From: Streptomyces sp. ISL-96
Lineage (GTDB): Bacteria; Actinomycetota; Actinomycetes; Streptomycetales; Streptomycetaceae
Length of the DNA: 64,000 nt
Direction: 5' to 3'
Assembly: GCF_018614035.1 (NCBI RefSeq)
Contig: NZ_JAGGPA010000025.1
Location: forward strand, 124,001 to 188,000
Shown: piece after piece, positions 40,940-49,850 of the stretch
How positions within the stretch are numbered: position 1 is the stretch's first letter
How the letters are laid out: each line of letters begins with the position of its first letter
The notes under the pieces: generated by a model
The model's database searches: none
What the model was told of the DNA's origin: nothing
What the model saw: the letters and a program-made list of their open reading frames with translations, nothing else
Translations under genes and position numbers: made by a program

Positions 40940-41938
40940 ATGCGCGCCGTGATCGTCGACTGTGCCATCTACCGGGAAGGGCGCCGTACCGAAGGCCCTT
41001 CCGATCTGTCCGACGCCCTCGCCGAGGCGCGGGCCGCCTCCGCCGGGGACGCCTTTCTGTGGATCGGGCTCCATGAGCCGACCGAGAAGGAATTCGATCT
41101 CGTGAGCAGTGAGTTCGGGCTGCATCCGCTGGCCGTGGAGGACGCGCTGTCGGCCCATCAGCGGCCCAAGCTGGAGGTGTACGACGACTCGCTCTTCGCG
41201 GTGCTGAAGCCGGTGATCTACGAGCCGGAGACCGACACCGTGACGACGGGCGAGCTGATGGTCTTCGTGGGCGACTCGTTCGTGGTGACGGTGCGGCACG
41301 GGGAGGGCGCCCCGCTGGCCGCCGTACGGCACCGTCTGGAGGCGGAGCCCGAGGTACTGCGGCACGGTCCGACCGCGGTCCTGTACGCCGTGAGCGACGC
41401 CGTCGTCGACCACTACATAGAGGTCGGCGCCGAGCTCCAGACCGACCTGGAGGAGCTGGAGGCGGAGGTCTTCGCGCCGTTCAGCCGCGATTCCAAGAAC
41501 ACCGCCGCGCGGATCTACACCTTCAAGCGGCAGGTGCTCGAATTCCGCCGCGCGACGGGGCCGCTCGCCCAGCCGATGCTGCGGCTGTCGAACCCCGGTC
41601 TGCCGTTCGTCGACGACCACGCGCAGCCGTTCTTCAGGGACGTCAGCGACCACCTCACCCGGGCGAACGAGCAAGTGGAGGGTCTCGACCGGCTGCTGTC
41701 CGACATCCTGTCGGCGCATCTCGCGCAGATGAGCGTGCGGCAGAACGACGACATGCGGAAGATCTCGGCGTGGGCGGCGATGGCCGCGGTCCCGACGATG
41801 GTCGCGGGGATCTACGGCATGAACTTCAAGCACATGCCCGAGCTGGGCTGGGTGTGGGCCTATCCCGCCGTGATCCTGCTGATGGTGATGTCCGAGATCG
41901 GCCTGTTCCGGCTGTTCAAGCGCCGCGGCTGGCTCTGA
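40940..41938 (+). CDS. corA: CorA-like divalent cation (Mg2+/Co2+) channel
   Basis: A 332-residue CorA protein. A soluble N-terminal funnel with long helices (about 130-265) is followed by two membrane spans, with the signature motif YGMNF between them (GIYGMNFKHMPELGW). The C-terminus is basic. It forms pentamers for Mg2+ influx. The ATG at 40940 is close to the GGGGGAGA site; a GTG at 40949 would shorten it by three residues. Confidence 0.92.
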   Translation: MRAVIVDCAIYREGRRTEGPSDLSDALAEARAASAGDAFLWIGLHEPTEKEFDLVSSEFGLHPLAVEDALSAHQRPKLEVYDDSLFAVLKPVIYEPETDTVTTGELMVFVGDSFVVTVRHGEGAPLAAVRHRLEAEPEVLRHGPTAVLYAVSDAVVDHYIEVGAELQTDLEELEAEVFAPFSRDSKNTAARIYTFKRQVLEFRRATGPLAQPMLRLSNPGLPFVDDHAQPFFRDVSDHLTRANEQVEGLDRLLSDILSAHLAQMSVRQNDDMRKISAWAAMAAVPTMVAGIYGMNFKHMPELGWVWAYPAVILLMVMSEIGLFRLFKRRGWL

Positions 41939-41959
41939 GCAGCAGCCGCCGCGCGCTGC

Positions 41960-42748
41960 TCAGGCGATCCCGGCCGCGGACGTCGCCGGCCCGCCCAGCG
42001 CATCGCGCCGCTCAGGCATCGTCAGGGACACCATGCGCCGCCAGCCGCCGAGGCGCTCGTACGCGTACATGGCGTGGATGCCCGCGGCGAGCGCGGCGGA
42101 CTTGGCCTTCGGCCACTTCAGGATGCGCCCCATGTGGGCCATGACGGCGAGGCTGACGTCCCGGTAGACGCGGCACTCCGCCATGGCGCACTCGCGCAGG
42201 ACGCGCTGGATCGTACGGCCGTGTCCCGCACGGGCCAGCCGGAGCAGTTCCTCGTGGCAGTACACGAGGTGGTTCTCCTCGTCGTGGGAGATCATCCTGA
42301 TCGGCTTGCCCGCCTGGGGATGGTCGCCGAAGTACTTGACCAGCATGTCCATCTGGTCGGCGGCCCGCTGTTCGGTCACCCGGCTGTGCGAGAGGTAGAC
42401 AAGGATGTCCTGCTCGGTCAGCGGCTCGTCGCGGCGCAGCTTGTCGTGGGCGAGGCCGATGCCGCGCTGTTCGAGCAGCATCGTGTAGTCGGTCTCCGGA
42501 GGGACCGGGACCGGTTCGAGCTCCCGCTTGTTGAGCAGGGCGTTGAAGAGCCGGCCGTGCTTGTCCTCGTCGGCGCCGTGCCGGGTGATCTTCGGAGCGA
42601 GGTGCCTCATGCTCTCGGGCACCAGAGCCGCGATGCGGCCGTTCTCCCAGCCGCCCTGGCTCTCGCCGCTGGCGGCGATGGAGCAGAAGAGCTGGAAGGG
42701 CTCGTCGTTGTCCAGAATTTCCTGAAAGACACTTCGGGCCGACAGCAT
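41960..42748 (-). CDS. Ferritin-like (four-helix di-iron type) protein
   Basis: A 262-residue helical protein. Carboxylate/His pairs consistent with a di-iron site are seen in ITRHGADEDKHGRLFNALL and ISHDEENHLVYCHEELL, with EQRAADQMD between. Family functions range from oxygenase to iron storage, and I cannot tell which. The ATG at 42748 has GGAGG nine bases ahead; a GTG at 42751 is an alternative. It is convergent with corA across 21 bp and stands alone. Confidence 0.8.
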   Translation of the reverse strand: MLSARSVFQEILDNDEPFQLFCSIAASGESQGGWENGRIAALVPESMRHLAPKITRHGADEDKHGRLFNALLNKRELEPVPVPPETDYTMLLEQRGIGLAHDKLRRDEPLTEQDILVYLSHSRVTEQRAADQMDMLVKYFGDHPQAGKPIRMISHDEENHLVYCHEELLRLARAGHGRTIQRVLRECAMAECRVYRDVSLAVMAHMGRILKWPKAKSAALAAGIHAMYAYERLGGWRRMVSLTMPERRDALGGPATSAAGIA

Positions 42749-42914
42749 CACTGAATACCTCCGTCTACCGCCGTGCAGGCGTCCGCAAAGAACAAGTCAA
42801 GAGCGGTACGGGAGGGCAGACAACAGCTGCGGCGGTCAACTCAGCCAGAATGACGAACCCCTGCGTAGTGCGGGGGCGTAACCCCAGCGGGCCCTGAGGC
42901 GTTGTTGTGCATGA

Positions 42915-42956
42915 CGGCCGTGGCGGGGAAGACCCCCCGAGCCCCCACCACGGCCG
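42915..42956. terminator. Hairpin after the F420-type oxidoreductase gene
   Basis: CGGCCGTGG and GGGG pair with CCCC and CCACGGCCG with one mismatch. The oxidoreductase stop on the minus strand is at 42990. Confidence 0.75.
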
Positions 42957-42989
42957 CAGACTTCTTCTCCCGCTTTCTCGTCTGCGGGA

Positions 42990-44039
42990 TTACGCCAGAC
43001 CGGCGAGCTCCAGAGCGTCGGCGCCGGCCCTCAGGGCGGCGATCCGCTCGTCGAGCGTGAAGCCCGCGGGGGACAGCGTCAGCGTCGTCACTCCGGCAGC
43101 GGCGTACGCCTGCATCCGCTCGGCGATCCGTTCCACGGAGCCCAGCAGGGTCGTCTGGTCGATCAGCTGGTGCGGGATCGCGGCGGCGGCGCCCGTCTTG
43201 TCGCCGGACAGGTACTTGTCCTGGATCTCGGCGGCTTCCTTCTCGTAGCCCATGCGCTGCGCGAGCTGGTTGTAGAAGTTCTGCTTGCGGCTGCCCATGC
43301 CGCCGACGTACAGGGCGGTGTACGGGCGGAACGTGTCGGCCAGCGCGTTCACGTCGTCACCGACCGCGAGCGGCACGGTGGGGCAGACGTCGAAGCCGTC
43401 CATCGTCTTGCCGGCCTTCTCGCGGCCCGCGCGCAGGTGCTGGAGCGCGGTGTCCTCGATGTGCTCGGCGGAGGGGAAGATCAGCAGCGCGCCGTCGGCG
43501 ATCTCGCCGGTCTGCTCCAGGTTCTTGGGGCCGATCGCGGCGATGTAGAGCGGGATGTGCTCGCGCTGCGGGTGGACCGTGAGCTTCAGCGGCTTGCCCG
43601 GGCCGTCGGGCAGCGGCAGCGTCCAGTGCTGGCCCTCGTACGACAGGCGCTCGCGGGACATGGCCTTGCGGACGATCTCGACGTACTCGCGGGTGCGGGC
43701 CAGCGGCTTGTCGAACTTCACGCCGTACCAGCCCTCGGAGACCTGCGGGCCCGAGACGCCGAGGCCGAGGCGGAAGCGGCCGCCGGAGAGGGAGTCGAGG
43801 GTGGCGGCGGTCATCGCGGTCATGGCGGGCGTACGGGCCGGGATCTGGAAGATCGCGGAGCCGACGTCGATGTTCTCGGTCTGGGCGGCGACCCAGGAGA
43901 GCACGGTGGCGGCGTCCGAGCCGTAGGCCTCGGCGGCCCAGCAGACGTCGTAGCCGAGCCGGTCCGCTTCCTGGGCGACGGCCAGATTGTCGCTGTCCAT
44001 CCCGGCGCCCCAGTAACCGAGATTGATGCCGAGCCGCAT
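42990..44039 (-). CDS. LLM-class F420-dependent oxidoreductase
   Basis: A 349-residue luciferase-like TIM-barrel protein. Typical pieces: LGINLGYWGAG, DVCWAAEAYGSDAATVLSWV, GRFRLGLGVSGPQVSEGWYG, and PLYIAAIGPKNLEQTGEIAD. Its family uses coenzyme F420 (or FMN) for hydride transfer; the substrate is unknown. ATG 44039 follows GGGAG; a GTG two codons upstream is possible. It has its own terminator and looks monocistronic, divergent from the aldo/keto reductase gene. Confidence 0.9.
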   Translation of the reverse strand: MRLGINLGYWGAGMDSDNLAVAQEADRLGYDVCWAAEAYGSDAATVLSWVAAQTENIDVGSAIFQIPARTPAMTAMTAATLDSLSGGRFRLGLGVSGPQVSEGWYGVKFDKPLARTREYVEIVRKAMSRERLSYEGQHWTLPLPDGPGKPLKLTVHPQREHIPLYIAAIGPKNLEQTGEIADGALLIFPSAEHIEDTALQHLRAGREKAGKTMDGFDVCPTVPLAVGDDVNALADTFRPYTALYVGGMGSRKQNFYNQLAQRMGYEKEAAEIQDKYLSGDKTGAAAAIPHQLIDQTTLLGSVERIAERMQAYAAAGVTTLTLSPAGFTLDERIAALRAGADALELAGLA

Positions 44040-44194
44040 AGCCACTCCCTTTACTGATCAGTAACGTGCCTGTGCCGGCGACTCTAACGCGCGGGGGCCG
44101 CGCCGCGTCAGGGGGCGTCCCGCGGTCTGACCCCGTGTGAGTTGTCCACAGGGGTCTGCTGCCGCCCGGCCCGTGGCCAGTAATCTCAGCGCCC

Positions 44195-45178
44195 ATGGAG
44201 CAGAGGCATCTCGGCCGCACGGGCCTGCGCGTATCGAGAATCGGGCTCGGCACCCTCACCTGGGGCCGGGACACCGACGAGCACGATGCCGCCGACCTGT
44301 TGAAGGCCTTCTGGGAAGCGGGCGGCACGCTCGTCGACACAGCGGACGTGTACGGCGACGGGGACGCGGAGTATCTGCTCGGGCAGCTCGTGGAACGGCT
44401 CGTTCCGCGGCGCGATCTGGTCATTGCGACCAAGGCGGGCAGCGTGCCCGACCCCGACCGGCGCTTCGACGGCTCCCGTGGCCATCTGCTGGCGGCGCTC
44501 GACGCGTCGCTGGAGCGACTCGGCACGGATTACGTCGATGTGTGGCAGGTGCACGCCTTCGACTCGGCGAAGCCGCTCGACGAGACGCTCCAGGCACTGG
44601 ACATCGCGGTCGGCAGCGGGCGGGCGCGGTACGCGGGGGTGTCGAACTTCTCCGGCTGGCAGCTGGCGAAGGCCGCCACCTGGCAGCTCGCGGCGCCCGG
44701 TGTACGTACCCGGCTCGCCAGCACGCAGATGGAGTACTCGCTGCTGCAGCGGGGCGTCGAGCGTGAGGTACTGCCGGCCGCACTGGACCTCGGTGTCGGA
44801 CTGCTGCCGTCGTCACCACTCGGCCGGGGCGTACTCACGGGCAAGTACCGGCGCTCCGTCCCGCCGGACTCGCGCGGCGGCTCGGAGCACCTCTCCGGGT
44901 TCGTCGCGCCGTACCTCGACGACGCGGCGAGCCGGATCGTGGACGCGGTGGCGACAGCCGCGGACGGCCTGGCGACAACCCCCCTCAGAGTTGCCCTCGC
45001 GTGGGTCCGCGACCGGCCCGGAGTGGTGGCCCCACTCGTGGGCGCACGCAACGCGCGGCAGCTCGCGGCGGCATTGTCAGTGGAGGCGCTTAGTCTTCCA
45101 GACGAGATCTGCCAGGCGCTCGACGATGTGTCGGCGCCCGTGCACCGCTATCCCGACCAGGACTGGAGCACGCTGTGA
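44195..45178 (+). CDS. Aldo/keto reductase
   Basis: A 327-residue AKR-fold protein with the catalytic set Asp (TLVDTADVYGDGDAEYLLG), Tyr in that block, Lys (VIATKAGSV) and His (WQVHAFDSAK). The cofactor should be NADPH. The stop overlaps the next start by four bases (GTGA), which shows translational coupling to the RecD2-like gene. A TAATCT box ten bases before the ATG may be a -10, giving a very short leader. The substrate is unknown. Confidence 0.93.
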   Translation: MEQRHLGRTGLRVSRIGLGTLTWGRDTDEHDAADLLKAFWEAGGTLVDTADVYGDGDAEYLLGQLVERLVPRRDLVIATKAGSVPDPDRRFDGSRGHLLAALDASLERLGTDYVDVWQVHAFDSAKPLDETLQALDIAVGSGRARYAGVSNFSGWQLAKAATWQLAAPGVRTRLASTQMEYSLLQRGVEREVLPAALDLGVGLLPSSPLGRGVLTGKYRRSVPPDSRGGSEHLSGFVAPYLDDAASRIVDAVATAADGLATTPLRVALAWVRDRPGVVAPLVGARNARQLAAALSVEALSLPDEICQALDDVSAPVHRYPDQDWSTL

Positions 45179-47541
45179 CTGCGCTTCCCCGGGGGGCAAC
45201 CCCCGGACCCCCGGCCGAACACCGCGACGAGCCGACCGCCGAACCCGCGCGCCCGGCGCCGGGAGCCGCCGGGGACAACACGAAGCCCCACACCGAGCCC
45301 GGCCCCGGAGCCGACGCTGGGGCCGCGCGTGCGGCAGCGGCCCCGACGGACGCGAACGAGAACGCAGGTACCACCGTGAACACCGCCGACGAAGGACCCT
45401 CAAGCGGTCCCGACGAGAACCCGTCGGACACCGAAAGCCCGTCCGCCGACGGCGGAGATCCGGCGGACGCCACGAACCTGTCCGCCGAAGACGACACCGC
45501 GGGCCTGCCGGCCGGGGCCGGTGAAGGCGCGGCGCAGGGTGCAGAGGCGGCCACGGCGCCGCAGTTGTCCGAGGCTGAGGCTGAGCTTGCTGCCCAGCGG
45601 GCGTTGCGGGAGCGGATTGAGCGGCGCAAGGCCGAGAAGACCGCACCCGTCGAAGCCGGTGCCAAGCTGAGCGGGCAGGCCGCCGATCTGCTCGCGGCCG
45701 TACGGGCCGTGGAGAGCGGCGCCAAGTCCGGGGAGGTGTTCTCGTCCCCGGCGCCCCCTCCGCGCCGTGTCGCGCCCGCCCCCGCTTCCGCTCCGGCTCC
45801 CACGCCGGTGGCGCAGGCGACTGTGGCGGTCGCCGTCGCGCCCGAGGCCGTGGGTTCCGTACGGGACGTGCTGGCCGAGGGCGGTGCCCCGGAGGCGCTC
45901 GCCGGGGCGGTCGCGGGCGTCCTCGGGGAGCAGGCCGGGCAGGTACTGCGCGACGACCCCTGGCAGCTGCTGTCCGTACCGGGCGTGCGGCCCGAACAGG
46001 CCGACGGGTTCGCGCGCGCCCTGCTCGGCGCCCAGTGCGGTCCGGGCGACGAGCGCAGGACGGTGGCCCTCGTCGGCTGGCTCCTGGAGCGGGCGGCGGT
46101 CCAGGGCCACACCGCCCTGGAATCCGGCGCCGTCCGCAAGGCGCTCGCCGAGCACAAGGTGCCCGACCCGGACGAGGCCATCCAGAACGCCGTCGCCGAG
46201 GGTGTGGTGCTGGTCTTCCAGGACGGTGCGGAGGACGGCGGAGCCGACGAGGGCGCCGAGCCCGTGGAGGTTCTGCTGGGGCTCGAGCGGTACGCCCTCG
46301 CCGAGGAAAGCCTCGCCGACGGGCTCGCCCGGCTGGCCAGTACGTTCGGGAGCGAAGCGAAGGAAGCAACCGGCTGGGACGCGGGGCCCGTCCCGCCCTC
46401 CGCCGCCGAGCTGATCCGCGCCGTCGCGGCGAACGGCCTGGTCGCCCACAGCGGCGGCGAGGCCGCCCGCGCCGAACCGGCCGCGCTGGTCGCCGTGGCA
46501 CGCGGGGCCGGCCTGCGGGCGTACGCCGCGTCACACAGCGCCGACGGCCGACGGCGCGTCGCCGACGCGATCGGCGACGCGTCGGCGTCCGTCACCCTCT
46601 CCGGGCTGGTCGCCGGGTCCGAAGGCCCCGGCCGGGACGAGGACGGCACGCTCGCCCTCGATCTGCTGGTCGTGCTGGACGCCCCGCAGCTGGACGTCGA
46701 GACCGCCGCGATCCTCGTGGAGTCGCTTGCGGACGGCACCAGGCTCGTCCTCAGCGGCGACCCCGGCATCCTGTCGTCCGCCGGCGCGGGCCGGGTCTTC
46801 GCGGACCTGCTGGCCGCCCGCGCGTGCCCGCATGTCGTTTCGCGTACGCCCGATCCCGGGCCGATCGGCGAGCTGGTCTCCAGCATCGGGATCGGGGAGC
46901 TGAACCAGGTGGAGGCGCCCGGCAAGGAGGTGGTGATCGTCCCCGTCCGTGACGCGGGCGAGGCCGTGCACCGTACCGTCCAGCTGGTCGCCGACTCGGT
47001 GCCGCGCGCCTTCGGGGTCTCCCCCGCGCAGACCCAGGTGATCACCCCTGGCCACGGCGGCTCCGCGGGCACCCGCGCGCTGAACGCCGCGCTCAAGCAG
47101 CGGCTCAACCCCGGCCCGGGCCGGTTCGGCGGCTTCGACCCGGGAGACCGGGTCGCGTACGTCCCGGCGCCCGGCCGGACGCTGCCCGGCACGGTCGTGT
47201 CGGCAGACGCCGACGGACTGCACCTCGACTGCGAGGGCACGCCCGTCGTCGTACCCAAGGAGAGAGTGGAGAGCGCGGTGCGGCACGCCTGGGCGCTCAC
47301 CGCGCACCAGGCGACCGGGATGCGGTGGCCCGCGGTCGTGGTCGTGCTGCCCGGCGACGCCGCCCCGGCGCTGAGCCGCCCGTGGATCTACACCGCGTTC
47401 AGCCGCGGCGAACGGCACCTGTCCGTGGTCCACGGAGTCGACCAGGCCCTGCCCCGCGCGGTGGCCGAAATCCCGGACCGGCCCCGCACCACGCGCCTGC
47501 GCACCCTGCTCCAGCCCCCGGCCGAGCAGCCGGCGACGTAG
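45175..47541 (+). CDS. RecD2-like helix-hairpin-helix protein with degenerate ATPase site
   Basis: A 788-residue protein. An acidic, disordered Ala/Pro/Glu-rich tail covers about 1-140, then a helical region, HHH-type segments (about 242-285, DDPWQLLSVPGVRPEQADGF) and a RecD2-like ATPase domain. The motif II region LLVVLDAPQLDVETAAIL (about 495-512) has Ala in place of the second acidic residue of a DE pair, followed by LVLSGDPGILSSAGAGRVFA, a conserved RecD2 block. The C-terminal motifs WALTAHQATGMRWPAVVVVL and WIYTAFSRGERHLSVVHG are well kept. Where the P-loop should be (about 417-461, ANGLVAHSGGEAARAEP) no GxxxxGKT is seen. Probably a DNA-binding protein without strong ATP hydrolysis. Confidence 0.85.
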   Translation: MTALPRGATPGPPAEHRDEPTAEPARPAPGAAGDNTKPHTEPGPGADAGAARAAAAPTDANENAGTTVNTADEGPSSGPDENPSDTESPSADGGDPADATNLSAEDDTAGLPAGAGEGAAQGAEAATAPQLSEAEAELAAQRALRERIERRKAEKTAPVEAGAKLSGQAADLLAAVRAVESGAKSGEVFSSPAPPPRRVAPAPASAPAPTPVAQATVAVAVAPEAVGSVRDVLAEGGAPEALAGAVAGVLGEQAGQVLRDDPWQLLSVPGVRPEQADGFARALLGAQCGPGDERRTVALVGWLLERAAVQGHTALESGAVRKALAEHKVPDPDEAIQNAVAEGVVLVFQDGAEDGGADEGAEPVEVLLGLERYALAEESLADGLARLASTFGSEAKEATGWDAGPVPPSAAELIRAVAANGLVAHSGGEAARAEPAALVAVARGAGLRAYAASHSADGRRRVADAIGDASASVTLSGLVAGSEGPGRDEDGTLALDLLVVLDAPQLDVETAAILVESLADGTRLVLSGDPGILSSAGAGRVFADLLAARACPHVVSRTPDPGPIGELVSSIGIGELNQVEAPGKEVVIVPVRDAGEAVHRTVQLVADSVPRAFGVSPAQTQVITPGHGGSAGTRALNAALKQRLNPGPGRFGGFDPGDRVAYVPAPGRTLPGTVVSADADGLHLDCEGTPVVVPKERVESAVRHAWALTAHQATGMRWPAVVVVLPGDAAPALSRPWIYTAFSRGERHLSVVHGVDQALPRAVAEIPDRPRTTRLRTLLQPPAEQPAT

Positions 47542-47565
47542 CGAACACCCGGCGCAGGCCGGCGG

Positions 47566-48261
47566 TCAGACCTGGTCGGGACCGTCGGCCTCGTCGAACT
47601 CGTCGTCGAAGACCGAGCTGACATCGAAGCGGCACACGACCCGCTGCGGATCGATCTGCTCGAAGGGGGCGCTCAGCCACTCCCCCGGCTCGGGCAGGTC
47701 TTCCGAAGCGGCCACCCACAGGGTGGAGTCGCCCTCCTCCAGGCCGAATTCCTTGTGCCGGGAAGCGATTTCATCCGGTTCGTACTCCCCGAAGAGCACT
47801 CCGAGGGCGGCATGAACGCTGCCGCCGACGATCGCCACCGCGTTGCCGCGCTCCTCGGCGCCGACCTCGGCATCGACCTCCACCTCGATCGGCGGGGCGT
47901 CGACGTCCGGGTCGAGATCGGCGATCCGCTGCGCCTGGGCGAGCAGCCGCTGCGTCTCCACCACCGCGTAGTCACGGCGGATCAGGACGCTGACCGCGTT
48001 GGGCTCCTCCGGCCCGGTGTAAGGCGGCAGGGAGTCGTCGGATCCCGGAATCTCGAAGGGCGTGACCTCGTCGTAGCGGTCGTAGAGCCGCTCGTCGTAC
48101 GCCTCAGCGGCCGCGGCAAGCGCGTTGAACGCGTCATAGACGGCAGGGTCGTCGTCCCCGGTGCGGCGTTCGACCGCGTCGAGGTGACGGTCGAGCGCGA
48201 CTTTGACCGCCTCGGCGGCGGCGCGTACCTCGGCAGCGGTGGGCTGCGCAGCATCAGACAT
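47566..48261 (-). CDS. Conserved acidic protein of unknown function
   Basis: A 231-residue, strongly acidic, soluble protein. No motif is recognised; blocks include AEVRAAAEAVKVALDRHLDA, YDAFNALAAAAEAYDERLYD, and FGLEEGDSTLWVAASEDLPE, which resembles helical-bundle then beta core. The start at 48261 (MSDAAQPTAAE) is preferred; an upstream extension of 28 residues lacks support. It is divergent from the DUF5703 gene by 47 bp and convergent with the RecD2-like gene. A Streptomyces-core hypothetical, judging by composition and location. Confidence 0.7.
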   Translation of the reverse strand: MSDAAQPTAAEVRAAAEAVKVALDRHLDAVERRTGDDDPAVYDAFNALAAAAEAYDERLYDRYDEVTPFEIPGSDDSLPPYTGPEEPNAVSVLIRRDYAVVETQRLLAQAQRIADLDPDVDAPPIEVEVDAEVGAEERGNAVAIVGGSVHAALGVLFGEYEPDEIASRHKEFGLEEGDSTLWVAASEDLPEPGEWLSAPFEQIDPQRVVCRFDVSSVFDDEFDEADGPDQV

Positions 48262-48308
48262 AGTGCAGACGCTATCCGTACTCGGGCTCTGGACGCACAA
48301 TAGATGCG

Positions 48309-48497
48309 ATGCCGGAATACGAATTTGTCGACGTGTACGTGCCACGCGGGGTCTCCCGCAAGGATGCGACGCGCCTGCTGACCGACCATGCCGAGTACGG
48401 ACACTGGGAGTTGGACCGACTGACTCTGCGCCGGGACGGCAGCCGCCGCGTGCGGCTGCGCAGGCGGATCATCCGCCAGCCGCGTCCCACCTGGTGA
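48309..48497 (+). CDS. DUF5703 family small protein
   Basis: A 62-residue basic protein: MPEYEFVDVYVPRGVSRKDA, then HAEYGHWELDRLTLRRDGSR and an Arg-rich end RLRRRIIRQPRPTW. It belongs to a small family common in Streptomyces, function unknown. The C-terminal basic patch could bind nucleic acid; that is inference. It stands alone with a terminator right after. Confidence 0.85.
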   Translation: MPEYEFVDVYVPRGVSRKDATRLLTDHAEYGHWELDRLTLRRDGSRRVRLRRRIIRQPRPTW

Positions 48498-48498
48498 A

Positions 48499-48537
48499 GA
48501 CGGAGCGGGCCGCCGCACTCGCGGGGCCCGCTCCGTC
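48499..48537. terminator. Perfect 13-bp terminator between DUF5703 and chpC
   Basis: GACGGAGCGGGCC and its mirror arm with a 13-base loop. It serves DUF5703 and possibly chpC, which stops at 48569 on minus. Confidence 0.8.
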
Positions 48538-48568
48538 GCATGCCGGCCGTACCGGCACATTTCCTGCC

Positions 48569-49387
48569 TTACGTCGCCGACCGCGACCGGCGGTACAGCA
48601 CCGCACCGGCCAGCAGCAGCCCCGCGCCTGCCGGGATCACCACGCCGAGCGGAGCGTCGGCGCCGGTCTGCGCGAGCACGTCGCTGCCCTTGGGCTGGGT
48701 GACGGTCTGGGTGTCCGGGCCGTTCTGGCCGGCCGGGTCGTCCGGGCTGCCGGGCGTCGCCGGCTCGTCCGGGTCCGCCGGCACACCGGGCTCCGTGGGT
48801 TCGCCGGGAGTCCCCGGCTTACCCGGCTTGCCCGGCTGCGTGGGCTCCGTCGGCTCTCCGGGCTTGCCCGGCTCACCCGGCTTTCCCGGCTTTCCCGGCT
48901 CACCCGGCTTGCCCGGAGGCTTCCCGGGGCCCTGACCCGGCGGGGTGCCGGTCGAGTCGTTGGCGCAGTCGTTGCCCGTGGCCGCGTTGCCGAGGCCGCC
49001 GACGGTGACCGTGTTCCCGCAGGCGTTCACGGGCACGTGGACCGGTGCCTGGACGTTGTTGCCCGAGCCGACACCGGGTGAGTCGCTCGTGCGCCCCTCG
49101 GCCGCCGATCCGCCGCCGTTGCCCTTGCCGGGCCGCGGGCTCTTCGAGCCGTTGGCGCAGCTGTTGCCCATCGCCGGATTGAGCACGCCGATGACGTTCA
49201 CGGTGTTCCCGCACACGTTGACCGGGACATGCACGGGAGCCTGCACGGAATTCCCGGAGAGTACGCCCGGGGAGCCCGAGGCGGACCCTTCGGCCCCTGA
49301 GCCGGCGTGCGCGTTGCCGCCGCTCATGGCCAGCAGACCACTCGCGGCCGCCACGGTGATCAGGCTCTTTCTCGTTACCTGACGCAT
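48569..49387 (-). CDS. chpC: Long chaplin with two chaplin domains and sortase anchor
   Basis: A 272-residue cell-wall chaplin. Signal peptide ends at NAHA (about 28). Two chaplin repeats follow (about 33-78 and 95-140) with NSVQAPVHVPVNVCGNTVNV and NNVQAPVHVPVNACGNTVTV, each with two Cys. A collagen-like stretch of GxP units (about 148-205, KPGEPGKPGKPGEPGKPGEP and on) forms a stalk. The sorting signal LAQTG (LAxTG type for class E sortase), a hydrophobic span and RRSRS end the protein. It should be anchored to the wall and help chaplin fibrils form on aerial hyphae. Neighbour chpH is 147 bp upstream. Confidence 0.93.
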   Translation of the reverse strand: MRQVTRKSLITVAAASGLLAMSGGNAHAGSGAEGSASGSPGVLSGNSVQAPVHVPVNVCGNTVNVIGVLNPAMGNSCANGSKSPRPGKGNGGGSAAEGRTSDSPGVGSGNNVQAPVHVPVNACGNTVTVGGLGNAATGNDCANDSTGTPPGQGPGKPPGKPGEPGKPGKPGEPGKPGEPTEPTQPGKPGKPGTPGEPTEPGVPADPDEPATPGSPDDPAGQNGPDTQTVTQPKGSDVLAQTGADAPLGVVIPAGAGLLLAGAVLYRRSRSAT

Positions 49388-49456
49388 TGGTACGTTCCTC
49401 TGCCTTTTGCCTTCACCGAATGCCCGCGGAACGTTGTGCCGGCCGCGGGCCGAATT

Positions 49457-49504
49457 CCCAGGTGGCCCCGGAGTGCGTTGCAGCGCACTCCGGGGCCACC
49501 TGGG
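49457..49504. terminator. Perfect 21-bp terminator after chpH
   Basis: Arms start CCCAGGTGGCCCCGGAGTGC and mirror it exactly around a six-base loop, 31 bp after the chpH stop. It separates chpH from chpC. Confidence 0.92.
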
Positions 49505-49534
49505 ACTCAGACCCTTACGGGTTCACGCACAACG

Positions 49535-49768
49535 TCACTTGTTGACGCAGGTGTTGCCGAAGGCGGGGTTCAGCAGCCCGATCACGGAGACCGTGTTGCC
49601 GCACACGTTCACCGGCACGTGGATCGGGGCCTGAACGACGTTGCCCGAAAGCACACCGGGGGACCCGACAGCAGCACCCTGGGCACCCGAGTCAGCGACG
49701 GCCATACCCGCGCCGGCGAGAACCAGACCACCAGTAGCAGCCGCAGCAGCGACGACCTTCTTGATCAT
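49535..49768 (-). CDS. chpH: Short chaplin ChpH
   Basis: A 77-residue amyloid-forming surfactant protein. Signal peptide ends at AVA (about 25) and the mature 52-residue chaplin domain follows: DSGAQGAAVGSPGVLSGNVV, then the two conserved Cys in PVNVCGNTVSVIGLLNP and FGNTCVNK. It is secreted and coats aerial hyphae with hydrophobic fibrils. The ATG at 49768 has a strong AGGAGG site. A minus-strand promoter-like box is seen about 110 bases upstream. Confidence 0.96.
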   Translation of the reverse strand: MIKKVVAAAAATGGLVLAGAGMAVADSGAQGAAVGSPGVLSGNVVQAPIHVPVNVCGNTVSVIGLLNPAFGNTCVNK

Positions 49769-49850
49769 TACTTTTCCTCCTAGTTGGCAAATGCGATCCC
49801 AGCCGCGGACCGCACACCCTGTAACGAAGGGAAAGCAACGGAGCTACTAG

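Noticed and set aside
48785..48930. Repeat block taken for a CRISPR-like array
   Set aside because: The period is short (9-12 bases), there are no spacers, and the frame codes for a collagen-like stalk in chpC.
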